Shown in pieces: positions 50,615 through 59,529 of a stretch of 64,000 nt of DNA. Location of the stretch: assembly GCF_030864005.1 (NCBI RefSeq), contig NZ_CP132976.1:6076001-6140000 (forward strand), read 5' to 3'. A program made the translations under genes and the position numbers. The DNA comes from Achromobacter seleniivolatilans (GTDB lineage Bacteria > Pseudomonadota > Gammaproteobacteria > Burkholderiales > Burkholderiaceae_B). Position 1 is the stretch's first letter. Each line of letters begins with the position of its first letter. The notes beneath the pieces were generated by a model. That model saw nothing but the letters and a program-made list of their open reading frames with translations. It searched no databases and was not told the origin of the DNA.

Positions 50615-52984
50615 ATGATGGACAAGCAAGTAAAGCAGCGCGCGGTTGCGCGCAAGACCGCTAGAAATGCCTTGGGCGCCAGTTGCCACGCACTGGCCAT
50701 TGCCGTGGCTCTGGCGTTGGGTTCTGTGCCGGGCGCGGCGGGCGCGCAGACCGCGCCAGTGCAGATCAGCATTACCGCCCAGCCCTTGGGCGACGCACTG
50801 ATTCAGCTGGGCGAGCAGGCGTCGCTTGTTATCTTTTATCTGCCCGAGACGGTACGAGGGCGCAATGCCCCGGCGGTGATGGGCCGTCTGACTCCCGACG
50901 AAGCATTGCGCAATTTGCTGGCGGGCACGGGCATCGTGTTTCAGCGTGATGGGCGCAACGTGTCCCTGAGCACGCAGTCCGCAGGTGCGTCGGTATTGGA
51001 ACCCGTGACGGTGCGCGGCGTTGCGGTGGGTACCGCAGACAGCTATGTGGCGCTTTCCAGCGCCAGCGGCAAGTTGAATGTGCCGCTGATCGAAACGCCG
51101 CGCTCGGTGTCGATCGTGACGCAGGAACAGATCAAGGCGCAGGCGCCCCGTAGTCTGGAGGCTGCGCTGGCCTACACGCCGGGCGTGCAGACCGAAGTGT
51201 CGGGGTCGAGCGATGTGCGTATGGTGGGCGCCGTGATTCGTGGTTTCAGCGATGGCAGCGCCTATTACAAAGATGGTTTGAAAATGCTGTCGGCGGGTAC
51301 TTATGGGTCGTGGAACGACAACCTGGAAGATCTGGACAGCATCGAAGTGCTGAAAGGACCGGCGTCGGTATTGTTCGGCCAGGGGCGTCCTGGCGGCGTG
51401 ATCAACGTCGTGTCCAAACGCCCGGCGCCCGATCAGGTCAACAGCGTGGGTATCAGCTACGGTACCTACAACCGCCGTCAGGTGACGGCGGATCTGGGCG
51501 GCGCGTTCGACGAAAACGATAAGGTGCTGTACCGCCTGAACGTGACGGGCCGCAAGAGCGATGGGCGCACCGATGGCTCGCGTGACGACCGCATTTCGGT
51601 TGCGCCAACGGTGTTGTGGAACATCACCAACCAGACGCGCGTGACCGTATTGGGCACCTACTCGAAAGAACGCGGAACACCTAAAAGCTGGTGGCCGAAT
51701 CTGTACACGTATCCCGAGATCGCGGATCTTCCGATGCATCGCACAGCGGGTGATCCCGATTTTGACCGCTTTGACCGCGATACCAAGTCCATCGGTTATG
51801 CCTTCGAGCACGATACGGACAACGGCTGGCGGCTGCGTCAGAACCTGCGTTATTCGGAAATCGATATTGATTACCGCCACATCTACGCAATGGATCTGCT
51901 GGCCGACAAGCGCACCGTCACGCGCGGCAGCCTGGCCCAGCGCACGCATGGCCAAACGCTGGCCGTCGACAACCGCGCCTCGAAGGACTTTGTGTGGGGC
52001 GATGTGCAGCATACGTTTGCCATGGGCGTGGACTACCTGCGCTATCAAGAGCACGATGCGCTGGGTTACGGCTGGGACGTGCCCAATCTGGACATCTACG
52101 CGCCGGTGTACGGCCAACACGTGGATTATCCCGAGCTGGACAAGTCGCAAACCGACTTGAAGCAGACGGGCATCTACACGTTGAATCAGTTGAAGTTTGG
52201 CCGCTGGGTGGGTAACGTCAGCCTGCGCCGCGACTTCGTGACCACAACGCGCAGCAGCGTAACGCAGCCCAAGAGCAAGGACGCCGCCACCACGGGCAGC
52301 GCTGGCCTGCTGTATCTGTTCGACAATGGCATCGCGCCATACATCAGCTATTCCACGGCCTTTGATCCCATCACTGGCCAGCAGTTTGACGGCAGCTCTT
52401 TCAAGCCGCGGGAAGGCAAACAGTACGAGGCCGGTGTGAAGTACCAGCCTCCCGGCACGGACGCGCTGTTCACCGCCGCTGTCTTCGATATCCGTCAGAA
52501 GAACGTCACGACGCAAGATCCGGATCATCCGCGCTTTAGCGTGCAAACGGGCGAGGTCCGGTCAACGGGCCTGGAGCTTGAGGCCAAGTTCCCGCTGACG
52601 CGTGAGTTGCGCTTGATGGCTGGCTACACATATCTGAATCCGCGTACGACCCAAAGCAACCGCCCGGCCGAGGTCGGCCGGCAGACTTCGCAGACGGCAC
52701 GCCAGACGGCCAGCTTGTGGGTGGACTATCGTCCGCATCAGATCCAGGGTCTGATGCTGGGCGGGGGTGTGCGCTATCGCGGCAAGTCGCCCTTGAATAC
52801 GGCGGCTGATGGCACGACGCCCTATAACCCCGCGTTCACGCTGGCGGACCTGGCGGTGGCCTATGAAACCCCGCGCTACCGCATCGCGCTGAACATCAAC
52901 AACGTGTTCGACAAGCGCTACTACACCTATACGTTCCGCGGCATGGAGCGCGAGACCATGCTCAGCTTGAACTATTACTGGTGA
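50615..52984 (+). CDS. TonB-dependent siderophore receptor with signalling domain (module 1)
   Basis: 789 residues from the ATGATG at 50615. Signal peptide to about residue 43, an STN signalling domain (about 48-115; 'QPLGDALIQLGEQASLVIFY'), a TonB box near 'LEPVTVRGV', a plug domain with 'IETPRSVSIVTQEQI' and 'VLKGPASVLFGQGRPGGVINVVSK', and a 22-strand barrel ending 'GMERETMLSLNYYW' (terminal Trp). Outer-membrane receptor of the FpvA/FecA class that imports a ferric siderophore and signals through the FecR/FecI pair upstream. Siderophore identity is not visible. Confidence 0.94.
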   Translation: MMDKQVKQRAVARKTARNALGASCHALAIAVALALGSVPGAAGAQTAPVQISITAQPLGDALIQLGEQASLVIFYLPETVRGRNAPAVMGRLTPDEALRNLLAGTGIVFQRDGRNVSLSTQSAGASVLEPVTVRGVAVGTADSYVALSSASGKLNVPLIETPRSVSIVTQEQIKAQAPRSLEAALAYTPGVQTEVSGSSDVRMVGAVIRGFSDGSAYYKDGLKMLSAGTYGSWNDNLEDLDSIEVLKGPASVLFGQGRPGGVINVVSKRPAPDQVNSVGISYGTYNRRQVTADLGGAFDENDKVLYRLNVTGRKSDGRTDGSRDDRISVAPTVLWNITNQTRVTVLGTYSKERGTPKSWWPNLYTYPEIADLPMHRTAGDPDFDRFDRDTKSIGYAFEHDTDNGWRLRQNLRYSEIDIDYRHIYAMDLLADKRTVTRGSLAQRTHGQTLAVDNRASKDFVWGDVQHTFAMGVDYLRYQEHDALGYGWDVPNLDIYAPVYGQHVDYPELDKSQTDLKQTGIYTLNQLKFGRWVGNVSLRRDFVTTTRSSVTQPKSKDAATTGSAGLLYLFDNGIAPYISYSTAFDPITGQQFDGSSFKPREGKQYEAGVKYQPPGTDALFTAAVFDIRQKNVTTQDPDHPRFSVQTGEVRSTGLELEAKFPLTRELRLMAGYTYLNPRTTQSNRPAEVGRQTSQTARQTASLWVDYRPHQIQGLMLGGGVRYRGKSPLNTAADGTTPYNPAFTLADLAVAYETPRYRIALNINNVFDKRYYTYTFRGMERETMLSLNYYW

Positions 52985-53002
52985 AGCTGGCGGGCTCAGC
53001 CG

Positions 53003-54292
53003 TCAGTTCCTTGGCGGCTGTTTTGGGAACGGGAATTCGAAGCTGACTTCGTTTGAGTACAGCGGTTCGGCAAGATTACCGGGGTCCGTCATGATGACGG
53101 CGGCGCGGTATTTGCCGGGCGCCAGATCGGGCACGAGCGGCACGTAGCTGTAGCCCTCGTTGTTGACCATGTAGGTGAACGTGCCGTCCTCATCCTTGCG
53201 CCATACGATCGGGTCGTCCGCCAAGCCGGTATTCGCGCCTGCTGCGAGCGTGTCGGCATTGCGCTGATACAGCGGATGCACGATGCGGTCGCCCTGGGCG
53301 TTGATCAGCAATAGCCAGATGCGGGGCGCAGCCAGCTCGACCGGGGCTGTGCCGCGATTGTCCAGCCGCAGCGTGAAACGGCCGCCCGATTCGTCGTCCC
53401 AGTCGCCCAGGTAGTTGAACAAGGTCAGTTCCAACCCCTCCATTACGGGCGTTGGCGGCAGGTACTGGTGCTTGTCCACGCGCAGGTCGCCGTAGCGCAC
53501 CCACTTCGTGACCTCTTGGCCGGATTTCCCGGTGTAGCGTACTTGCAGCCAATCGCGCGGTTTCAACGCCACGACCGTCAGAGGCTCGTCCTGGCTGGCG
53601 GCGAGGGCGGGGTGAGTGTTGACGTCTGGCGTGTCGTACAGATCCAGCTTGCTGACAGGCACGATGCCGCCTTCAAGCGGTGAGCCATCGCCGTCGATAT
53701 CGATGCTGGCGATGGAGCCATCTTCACGGAAATGGTAAGTCAGTTCGGACTGCTCATTATCGAGTCCGAACAGGGCTTGCGTGGACCACGAGGTCGCGTG
53801 CACGGTGCCGTCGGCCCGCAACACGTATTCCTCGGTGCCATTGCTGGCGGCGCCGTACCGGCAGGCGACGCTGATAACCGGATTTTTCGGATCGATGACC
53901 GGGTTCACGAAACCGCGGCACGGACTGGTGTTGTCGGGATGCTGGATTTCCTGGAACGTGCCGTTTTGGGGGCGGTAGAGAAACAGACGCGCGATGATCT
54001 GCGTGCTGCCGCCGCTCTGGCCCAGAACCAGGTCGCTGTAGCCATCGTGATTGATGTCCACCGATCCCACCTGGTCTATGGTTTCGTCGTCGAAGGTACC
54101 CAGCAGCTGGTCGGGTCCGTTGCCCACTCGCACGCTGACGCGCTGCTCGGCGCCGCCGCTGATTTGCACGGTGGCGGATACGCCAGGCTTGATCTGATAG
54201 GGGACATTGCGCGGCGCTTCGGCCGCGATGCCGGTCGCGGTTGCGCCCAGTCCCACGATGGCCAGCGTGGCCGCAAGCAGAATTCCTTTCAC
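53003..54292 (-). CDS. Exported protein with an FG-GAP/EF-hand-like segment
   Basis: 429 residues with a signal peptide (about 1-24). Residues about 60-115 contain 'SVDINHDGYSDLVLGQSGG', a DxNxDGxxDL calcium-type loop of VCBS/FG-GAP proteins, and 'SIDIDGDGSPLEGG' around 200 repeats the idea. A C-terminal beta-sandwich (about 290-420) includes 'FTLRLDNRGTAPVELAAPRIWL' and 'PDLAPGKYRAAVIM'. Two Cys are positioned for a disulfide. Function unknown; likely periplasmic or surface. It converges with the receptor gene. Confidence 0.78.
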   Translation of the reverse strand: MKGILLAATLAIVGLGATATGIAAEAPRNVPYQIKPGVSATVQISGGAEQRVSVRVGNGPDQLLGTFDDETIDQVGSVDINHDGYSDLVLGQSGGSTQIIARLFLYRPQNGTFQEIQHPDNTSPCRGFVNPVIDPKNPVISVACRYGAASNGTEEYVLRADGTVHATSWSTQALFGLDNEQSELTYHFREDGSIASIDIDGDGSPLEGGIVPVSKLDLYDTPDVNTHPALAASQDEPLTVVALKPRDWLQVRYTGKSGQEVTKWVRYGDLRVDKHQYLPPTPVMEGLELTLFNYLGDWDDESGGRFTLRLDNRGTAPVELAAPRIWLLLINAQGDRIVHPLYQRNADTLAAGANTGLADDPIVWRKDEDGTFTYMVNNEGYSYVPLVPDLAPGKYRAAVIMTDPGNLAEPLYSNEVSFEFPFPKQPPRN

Positions 54293-54459
54293 CGTCCGCT
54301 TCCTTGAATCAGAATTTGTGGGGCAATATACCGCAGCCGCTTGCGGGTAAACGATCAGTTCATAACGGCAGACCGCCCGTCATCCTGAGTAGAATTCAAC
54401 GATGGGTTTTGCTCGCGCCGTTGCGCGGCCCTGGCTTGCGTTTTTTGCATCTTTCCGCC

Positions 54460-54861
54460 ATGAACTTTCCATTTCCGATTCGCCAAGAATGTCCGCCGGG
54501 CGCCTGTGTGTGCGACCGCGATGCCCTGTTGGCCGATCCCGCAGCAGATCCGCGCATCTTGAAACTGACGAAAGAAGAAGAGAAACGTTTGGTCGCGCGG
54601 CTGGAAAATATTGCCAGCCTTGAAGACCTGCGGCTCATGCAGCAACGCATACACGCGCAGTTGGGCATCGTGATCCAGATCACGCCCAGCGACAACGAAG
54701 TCCGCACGTCGCGAGGTATTTCGATCCAGCTGGAAGACGCGCCGGGCTTGTGCCGCAAGACGCGCACCGCGCTGCCTGCGGCGATACGCCGAGGCTTCGA
54801 CAACAAACCCGAGATCGTCTACGCGCTGCTGAACGAGCGCGACCTGTTGAGTGGCACCTGA
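54460..54861 (+). CDS. Small conserved protein with CPPGACVC motif
   Basis: 133 residues from ATG 54460. The N-terminus reads 'NFPFPIRQECPPGACVCDRDALL', a Cys-x4-Cys-x-Cys cluster that could hold a metal or Fe-S centre. The rest is helical then beta ('KLTKEEEKRLVARLENIASLEDL', 'RGISIQLEDAPGLCRKTRTALPAAIRRGFD', in parts) with one further Cys. No signal peptide. I do not recognise the family. It abuts, with no gap, the end of the next convergent gene. A longer open frame upstream lacks a better start. Confidence 0.72.
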   Translation: MNFPFPIRQECPPGACVCDRDALLADPAADPRILKLTKEEEKRLVARLENIASLEDLRLMQQRIHAQLGIVIQITPSDNEVRTSRGISIQLEDAPGLCRKTRTALPAAIRRGFDNKPEIVYALLNERDLLSGT

Positions 54862-55482
54862 TCAGGACTTTTTGCCGCCGGTGCCCGGGCATGGGGCCAG
54901 CGGCACGACGGCGGATGGCGTACGGCCCGCTTCCGGGCGGGTCGCCTGCTTTTTTCCCGGGCGGGCGGGGTAAATCAGCAATACGGCGCTACCCGCTTCC
55001 AGCTTGGGGGAGTTTGCCGCGCCATAGGCAACAGTCCAGCCGCGCACGGCGAGCGGCGCTAGCGTGTATTGCAAGCCGGAGCCGGGTGAGACATGCGCAA
55101 CCTTGCCTGCGAACAAGTCCTCTTGCGGCGCCTCTTTCCCGTTGACGACGGTATACGTGGCAATGCTGTCCAACGCGGCGGATTCTTCGTGGCGCGCCAG
55201 GATGGCTGTTTTGTATTTGCCGGGGGGAATGTCGGTCAAGGTCACGGCGATGGGGCCGGTGGGCTGGCCACCGGCGTCCAGTTGTACGCCATTGACGTCC
55301 ACTCGAGCGAGCGGCGCGCTGCTCGTGTTGCGCACGCGGACGCTGTATTGCCCCGATGTGCCCGTTACGGTGCAGACCTCGACGCCATAGGGGCTGGGCG
55401 AGGCTTGCGCGGTTGTCTGGGCAGCAACGGCCAGCAAGGCTGCCAAAGACAAGGTCAGGGCTGGAACAGATCGGGTGGGCAC
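54862..55482 (-). CDS. Exported protein with an Ig-like module, unknown function
   Basis: 206 residues with a signal peptide (about 1-27). The mature part has 'QYSVRVRNTSSAPLARVDVNGVQLD' and 'LTDIPPGKYKTAILARHEESAAL' (in parts), which recall the C-terminal module of the exported protein encoded at 53003-54292 ('APGKYRAAVI'). The C-terminal tail is basic and Pro-rich. Single Cys near the start and one near the end could form a disulfide. Periplasmic or secreted. Confidence 0.72.
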   Translation of the reverse strand: MPTRSVPALTLSLAALLAVAAQTTAQASPSPYGVEVCTVTGTSGQYSVRVRNTSSAPLARVDVNGVQLDAGGQPTGPIAVTLTDIPPGKYKTAILARHEESAALDSIATYTVVNGKEAPQEDLFAGKVAHVSPGSGLQYTLAPLAVRGWTVAYGAANSPKLEAGSAVLLIYPARPGKKQATRPEAGRTPSAVVPLAPCPGTGGKKS

Positions 55483-55533
55483 GGCACGCTCCTGGTAGGA
55501 GGCAGCGTGCCGGGCGGCGCGTTGCCTGCCTTA

Positions 55534-55935
55534 TTACACCACTTGACGGCCCGGGGACGCGGCGGCTTGCTCGCGTTTGCCTGCCAGCCAATGCAGGATC
55601 ATTGCCAGCACCAGCAGGCCAACCATGATGAAACCCCAGAAAATCCAGCCCACGACAGAGATCAGGGTGCCCAAGCTGCCGGCAAAGGGCAGGACTTGGT
55701 TAAGGCCCTGTGCGGCCCAGACCAGACCGCCTTGCAGCGATTGCAGCCACGCCGGATCGAGCCAGCCCGCGGCCCAGGCGGGCGCCGCCCACTGGGACGT
55801 GTCCAGCGCGGCACCCGGCACTTGCGACGTGGCGATGGTCGCCAGGACCCAATCGGTCAGTTGCAAGGTCAGCGCCACCAGCCCGGTCCAGAGTGCGGCA
55901 AGCACGGCGAAAGCGAGCCAGATGATTTTTTTCAT
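55534..55935 (-). CDS. Small two-helix membrane protein
   Basis: 133 residues from ATG 55935. Hydrophobic helices at about 3-30 ('IIWLAFAVLAALWTGLVAL') and 88-115 ('LISVVGWIFWGFIMVGLLVLAMI'), with a short Trp-rich middle segment. No recognised domain. The next gene upstream on the same strand is the NhaR-like regulator (84-bp gap), so it might be a regulated partner. Confidence 0.7.
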   Translation of the reverse strand: MKKIIWLAFAVLAALWTGLVALTLQLTDWVLATIATSQVPGAALDTSQWAAPAWAAGWLDPAWLQSLQGGLVWAAQGLNQVLPFAGSLGTLISVVGWIFWGFIMVGLLVLAMILHWLAGKREQAAASPGRQVV

Positions 55936-56019
55936 TGCAGTGGTACTCCGATAATTCAAAAGAGGGTCCACGATAGACGGGATTCTATTTCTGAAAAACC
56001 AGCGTGGTTGTGACAAACA

Positions 56020-56913
56020 TTAAGAAAAAACCGAAGTCTTAGCGTGCGTCAGCACGGCCTGGACCAGCGGATGGTGCTGGCCGCGGCGGTTGCGGATGGC
56101 GTGTATTTCTTCGTGCACGCCGTCGCACCGCGCCAGCGGCCGCAAACCCCGCAGCAGTCCGATGTCGTCGCCGCCCAGCCGGCTGAGCGGGAAAACGCCC
56201 AGCCCGCGGGCCGCAAAAACAGACATCAGGGCGCTGTCTTCGAACTCCCCGACCACGTTGGGGAACACGCCTTGCTCGTTGAACCACCGGTCCAGTGTTT
56301 GACGCAGCACGGAGTGGCCCGTGGGCAGCAGCACGGGCAGGCGTTCCAGGCAGCGCGGGAAATCCTGCGTGTCGGCCTTGCGCACCAGCTTGGCAGGGCC
56401 ATACCAATCGACGGGAGAGGACACCAGGCGGTCGCTCGTCAACCGCAGGTTGGGGTTGGCGGGCGCGCCCTGCCCGGCCAGCACCAGATCCAGGTGGTGG
56501 CGGGCGAGTTCGCCCAGCAGCTCTTCTACCTCGCCCTCGTGGCAGGTCAGTCGCAGGTCTGGGGTGTCCAGCACCGGCCCCAACAGCGCGTGGGCAGCCA
56601 GTTTGGAAATACCGTCCGACAGTCCGACAGACAGCCGGATGACGGGTTTGGTGGCGGCCGCACGCACTTCCTGGGGCAGCACCTGACCAATCTGGAAGAT
56701 CTCTTCGGCGCGGGCAAAGGCGGCTTCGCCTGCGTCGGTCAGCGCCACGCCCCGGCCAGCAGGTTTGAGCAACTGGTGGCCCAGGTTTTTTTCCAGTTCG
56801 CGCACTTGGGCGCTGATGGTCTGGATGGCCATATCCAGCCGTTCGGCGGCCCGCGAAAAGCCGCCTTCCTTGGCGACCATCCAGAAGTAATACAAGTGTC
56901 GGTAGTTGAGCAT
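56020..56913 (-). CDS. nhaR: NhaR-like LysR-family regulator
   Basis: 297 residues from ATG 56913 (a GTG at 56925 is in frame). It begins 'LNYRHLYYFWMVAKEGGFSRAAERL', as in NhaR ('INYNHLYYFWHVYKEGS'), and keeps 'DALSK'-like 'DGISKLAAHALLGPVL', 'RWFNEQGVFPNVVGEFEDSALMSVFAARG' (in parts) and 'EEIHAIRNRRGQHHPLVQ'. NhaR of E. coli responds to Na+ and activates nhaA. Here the divergent gene encodes TerC instead. A LysR palindrome with T-N11-A spacing lies 13-27 bp upstream of its start. Confidence 0.85.
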   Translation of the reverse strand: MLNYRHLYYFWMVAKEGGFSRAAERLDMAIQTISAQVRELEKNLGHQLLKPAGRGVALTDAGEAAFARAEEIFQIGQVLPQEVRAAATKPVIRLSVGLSDGISKLAAHALLGPVLDTPDLRLTCHEGEVEELLGELARHHLDLVLAGQGAPANPNLRLTSDRLVSSPVDWYGPAKLVRKADTQDFPRCLERLPVLLPTGHSVLRQTLDRWFNEQGVFPNVVGEFEDSALMSVFAARGLGVFPLSRLGGDDIGLLRGLRPLARCDGVHEEIHAIRNRRGQHHPLVQAVLTHAKTSVFS

Positions 56914-56925
56914 GATGGGTTTCAC

Positions 56926-56940
56926 TTCGGTTTTTCCGAA
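56926..56940. promoter_or_regulatory. LysR-type palindrome in the nhaR-terC gap
   Basis: TTCGGTTTTTCCGAA: perfect 5-bp arms with a T-N11-A core (56927-56939), just upstream of the regulator start. A second inverted repeat CTGAT-N6-ATCAG (56959-56974) lies nearer terC. Confidence 0.5.
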
Positions 56941-57019
56941 CCTTAACTCACTTTCAGGCTGATTTCTCCATCAGGGCGAGATCCGGATGATGAGTGCCTT
57001 CGAACACAGCGGGGCATTC

Positions 57020-58006
57020 ATGGACACTTTGATCACTTTCTTCAACGCCGATTTTCTGGGGACACCGACCTGGAGCTGGCTGTTATTTATCGGCATCGTC
57101 ATCACCTTGCTGGTCTTTGACCTGGGGGTGCTGCACAAGGAAGACCGCGAGATCGGCGTGCGTGAGAGCCTGTTGCTGTCCGCTGGCTACATCAGCGCTG
57201 CCTTGTTGTTTGGCGGCTGGGTCTGGTGGCAGTTGGGCGCCACCAGCGGTATGGCGTATTACACAGGCTTCATGATTGAAAAGTCGCTGTCGATGGACAA
57301 CGTCTTTGTGATCGCGCTGATCTTCAGCTTCTTCGCAATTCCGCGCCAGTATCAGCATCGCGTGCTGTTCTGGGGCATCCTGGGTGTGATTGTGCTGCGC
57401 GCCATCATGATTGGTCTGGGCGCTGCGCTGGTCAGCAATTTTGGCTGGTTGTTGTATTTCTTTGGCGCATTCCTGGTGTTCACGGGCATCAAGATGTGGA
57501 TGATTGCCGACCAGACGCCGGACATCGCCACGAACCCGATTCTGAAGTTCTTAAAGCGTCATATGCGTGTCACGGAAGGCTTGCGCGGCAATGCGTTCGT
57601 GGTGACGGAAACGGACCCCGCCACGTCCAAGAAGGTACGCTGGGCTACGCCTTTGCTGTTGGCGCTGGTGTTGATCGAGTTTGTTGATCTGGTGTTCGCG
57701 GTGGATTCGGTGCCGGCTATTTTCGCCATCACGACCGACCCGTTCATTGTCTACACCAGCAACATCTTCGCCATCCTGGGTCTGCGCGCTCTGTATTTTG
57801 CGTTGGCCGCGATGATCCATCGTTTCCATTACTTGAAGTACGCGTTGGCTCTGGTTCTGATCTTTATCGGCACGAAGATCTTTCTGGTCGGCTTTATCGG
57901 CAAGGTGCCCGCGGTGATTTCGTTGGGCGTGACGTTCAGCTTGATTCTGGGCGGCGTGCTGTTCTCGTTGTGGAAAACGCGGGAGTCGGAACTGAAGACG
58001 CAGTAA
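57020..58006 (+). CDS. TerC-family integral membrane protein (Alx-like)
   Basis: 328 residues from ATG 57020 with GGGG upstream (ATGs at 56987 and 56990 are also in frame). About nine membrane helices. Acidic residues inside helices fit the family: 'TLLVFDLGVLHKEDREI', 'GFMIEKSLSMDNVFVIALIFSFF', 'LLLALVLIEFVDLVFAVDSVPAIFAIT' (in parts). TerC/Alx proteins export Mn2+ or insert metals into exported enzymes; Alx is induced at alkaline pH. Divergence from an NhaR-like gene suggests alkaline or cation control. A strong terminator follows. Confidence 0.92.
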   Translation: MDTLITFFNADFLGTPTWSWLLFIGIVITLLVFDLGVLHKEDREIGVRESLLLSAGYISAALLFGGWVWWQLGATSGMAYYTGFMIEKSLSMDNVFVIALIFSFFAIPRQYQHRVLFWGILGVIVLRAIMIGLGAALVSNFGWLLYFFGAFLVFTGIKMWMIADQTPDIATNPILKFLKRHMRVTEGLRGNAFVVTETDPATSKKVRWATPLLLALVLIEFVDLVFAVDSVPAIFAITTDPFIVYTSNIFAILGLRALYFALAAMIHRFHYLKYALALVLIFIGTKIFLVGFIGKVPAVISLGVTFSLILGGVLFSLWKTRESELKTQ

Positions 58007-58025
58007 GCGCCGCTAGCCGTCGCGC

Positions 58026-58059
58026 AAAGCCCGCCGATCTTGATCGGCGGGCTTTTTTT
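58026..58059 (+). terminator. Rho-independent terminator after terC
   Basis: AAAGCCCGCCGATC pairs perfectly with GATCGGCGGGCTTT around two T residues, followed by a T-run to 58059. Confidence 0.9.
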
Positions 58060-58168
58060 ATGCGTGCGACATATCTACTAGATATGAATGAAGGCTAATT
58101 TCAATATTTGTAATATGGATTTCCTAGGCGTAGAGTCCAGAACTACAGACATCAGGCCAGGAGCCGTC

Positions 58169-58945
58169 ATGAGCAATAGTTGGTCCGCCAAGCAGTATTC
58201 CGCCTTTGAAAACGAGCGCACGCGTCCCGTGCGTGACCTGGTCGCCGCCATACCGAACCAGACGATCAGCCGAGCCGTGGACCTGGGCTGCGGCCCGGGC
58301 AATTCGACGGAAGTGCTGGCCAGCCGCTATCCCGACGCCGAAGTGACTGGCATGGACAGCTCGGACGACATGGTTCAGGCTGCCCGCAAGCGCCTGCCTG
58401 CGCTGCAATTCGAGGTGTCCGACATCGCGGCTTGGAATCCGCCGCAGCAATACGACGTGATCCTGGCCAATGCGGCGCTGCAATGGGTGCCTGACCACGC
58501 CACGCTGTACCCCCGGCTGGTCAGCAAATTGACCCCGGGCGGCATTCTGGCGGTGCAGACGCCTGACAACATGGAAGAGCCCGCTCATCGCCTGGCGCGC
58601 CAGGTGGCGGGCGAAGCGCCGTGGGCCGCCAAGACCGGCGGCGTGAAGCATCCGCCGCGTCACAGTGCGGCCTGGTACTTCGAATTGCTCAAGCCGCATT
58701 GCGGCGTGCTCGATGTGTGGCGCACGACCTATCACCATCCGCTGGCTGGCGCGGCGGCGGTCGTTGAATGGTTCAAGGGCACCGCATTGCGTCCGTATCT
58801 GGACAAGCTGGATGCATCGGAGCAAAGCAGTTTCCTGGCGCGTTATCTGTCGCTGATTGAACAGGCTTATCCCGCGCTGGCTGATGGCACGGTACTGCTG
58901 CCGTTCCCGCGCTTGTTTATCGTGGCGGGGCCGAAGCAGGCATAA
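58169..58945 (+). CDS. tam: Trans-aconitate 2-methyltransferase
   Basis: 258 residues from ATG 58169 with AGGAG upstream. SAM-binding motif 'AVDLGCGPGNSTEVLASRYP', 'VTGMDSSDDMV', 'DVILANAALQWVPDH' and 'AVQTPDNMEEPAH', all as in Tam, followed by 'WRTTYHHPLAGAAAVVEWFKGTALRPYLDKL' (in parts). It methylates trans-aconitate, a damaging isomer of the TCA intermediate. Cytoplasmic. Monocistronic, with a Fur-box-like site between it and the second sigma gene. Confidence 0.92.
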   Translation: MSNSWSAKQYSAFENERTRPVRDLVAAIPNQTISRAVDLGCGPGNSTEVLASRYPDAEVTGMDSSDDMVQAARKRLPALQFEVSDIAAWNPPQQYDVILANAALQWVPDHATLYPRLVSKLTPGGILAVQTPDNMEEPAHRLARQVAGEAPWAAKTGGVKHPPRHSAAWYFELLKPHCGVLDVWRTTYHHPLAGAAAVVEWFKGTALRPYLDKLDASEQSSFLARYLSLIEQAYPALADGTVLLPFPRLFIVAGPKQA

Positions 58946-58987
58946 CGCCTTCGGGCGGGGCACTTGGGCGGGGTGGTTTGCTTGTGT

Positions 58988-59006
58988 GATAATGCGAACC
59001 ATTCAT
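58988..59006. promoter_or_regulatory. Fur-box-like site before the second FecI-type gene
   Basis: GATAATGCGAACCATTCAT matches the 19-bp Fur consensus at 13 positions, including the intact first heptamer. It lies 41 bp before the start codon. Confidence 0.6.
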
Positions 59007-59046
59007 AATTAGCCTGTGCCCTGCGCACGCCCGACTGAGCCGTCCT

Positions 59047-59529
59047 GTGCTTGAACGCTATTACCAAGAACTGATCGGCTTTTTCACGCGCGCCCTGCGC
59101 TGCCGCGACAATGCGTCCGACGTTGTTCATGAAAGCTACGCCCGCGTTTTGGGGATGGAGCTGCGGTCGGGGCTGTTGGCGGAACCGCGCGCGCTGCTTT
59201 ACCGGGTCGGCAAGAACCTCGTCATCGACGAGGCGCGGCGCAAACGCGCTGAACAATCGATGCTGGACACGTTGTCAGTGGTTTCTCCTGCGCTTGCGCC
59301 CGGGTCTGACCGATTGGCCAGTGCGCGCCAGGAAGCCGAGCGCCTGTTGGCGCGTTTGGCCGTAATGCCCAGGAAGCGCCGGGAGGTATTCCTGATGGTG
59401 CGCGTTTATGGTCACACCCATGCGGAAACCGCGCAGCATCTGGACCTGAGCATTGCCGCCGTGGAAAAACACGTGGTACGCGCGGTGCTGGATTGCGCGG
59501 CATGGCAAGACGGAGCCAGCCGTGCATAG
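59047..59529 (+). CDS. FecI-like ECF sigma factor (module 2)
   Basis: 160 residues, GTG start. Region 2: 'YYQELIGFFTRALRCRDNASDVVHESYARVL' (in parts) and 'EPRALLYRVGKNLVIDEARRKRAEQ'; region 4: 'VMPRKRREVFLMVRVYGHTHAETAQHLDLSIAAVEKHVVRAV' (in parts). It is similar in kind to but clearly different in sequence from the sigma factor at 48950. The stop overlaps the next start (GTGCATAG), so anti-sigma production is coupled. Confidence 0.93.
   Translation: MLERYYQELIGFFTRALRCRDNASDVVHESYARVLGMELRSGLLAEPRALLYRVGKNLVIDEARRKRAEQSMLDTLSVVSPALAPGSDRLASARQEAERLLARLAVMPRKRREVFLMVRVYGHTHAETAQHLDLSIAAVEKHVVRAVLDCAAWQDGASRA

Noticed and set aside
50447..52546. 699-residue open frame antisense to the first TonB receptor gene
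   Set aside because: It is an antisense shadow of a strongly biased GC-rich gene: His/Arg/Gln-rich, no domain, no ribosome site.
56941..57019. Possible pH or Mn-responsive riboswitch (yybP-ykoY type) before terC
   Set aside because: The gap is too short and shows none of the conserved stem-loop pattern of that element.
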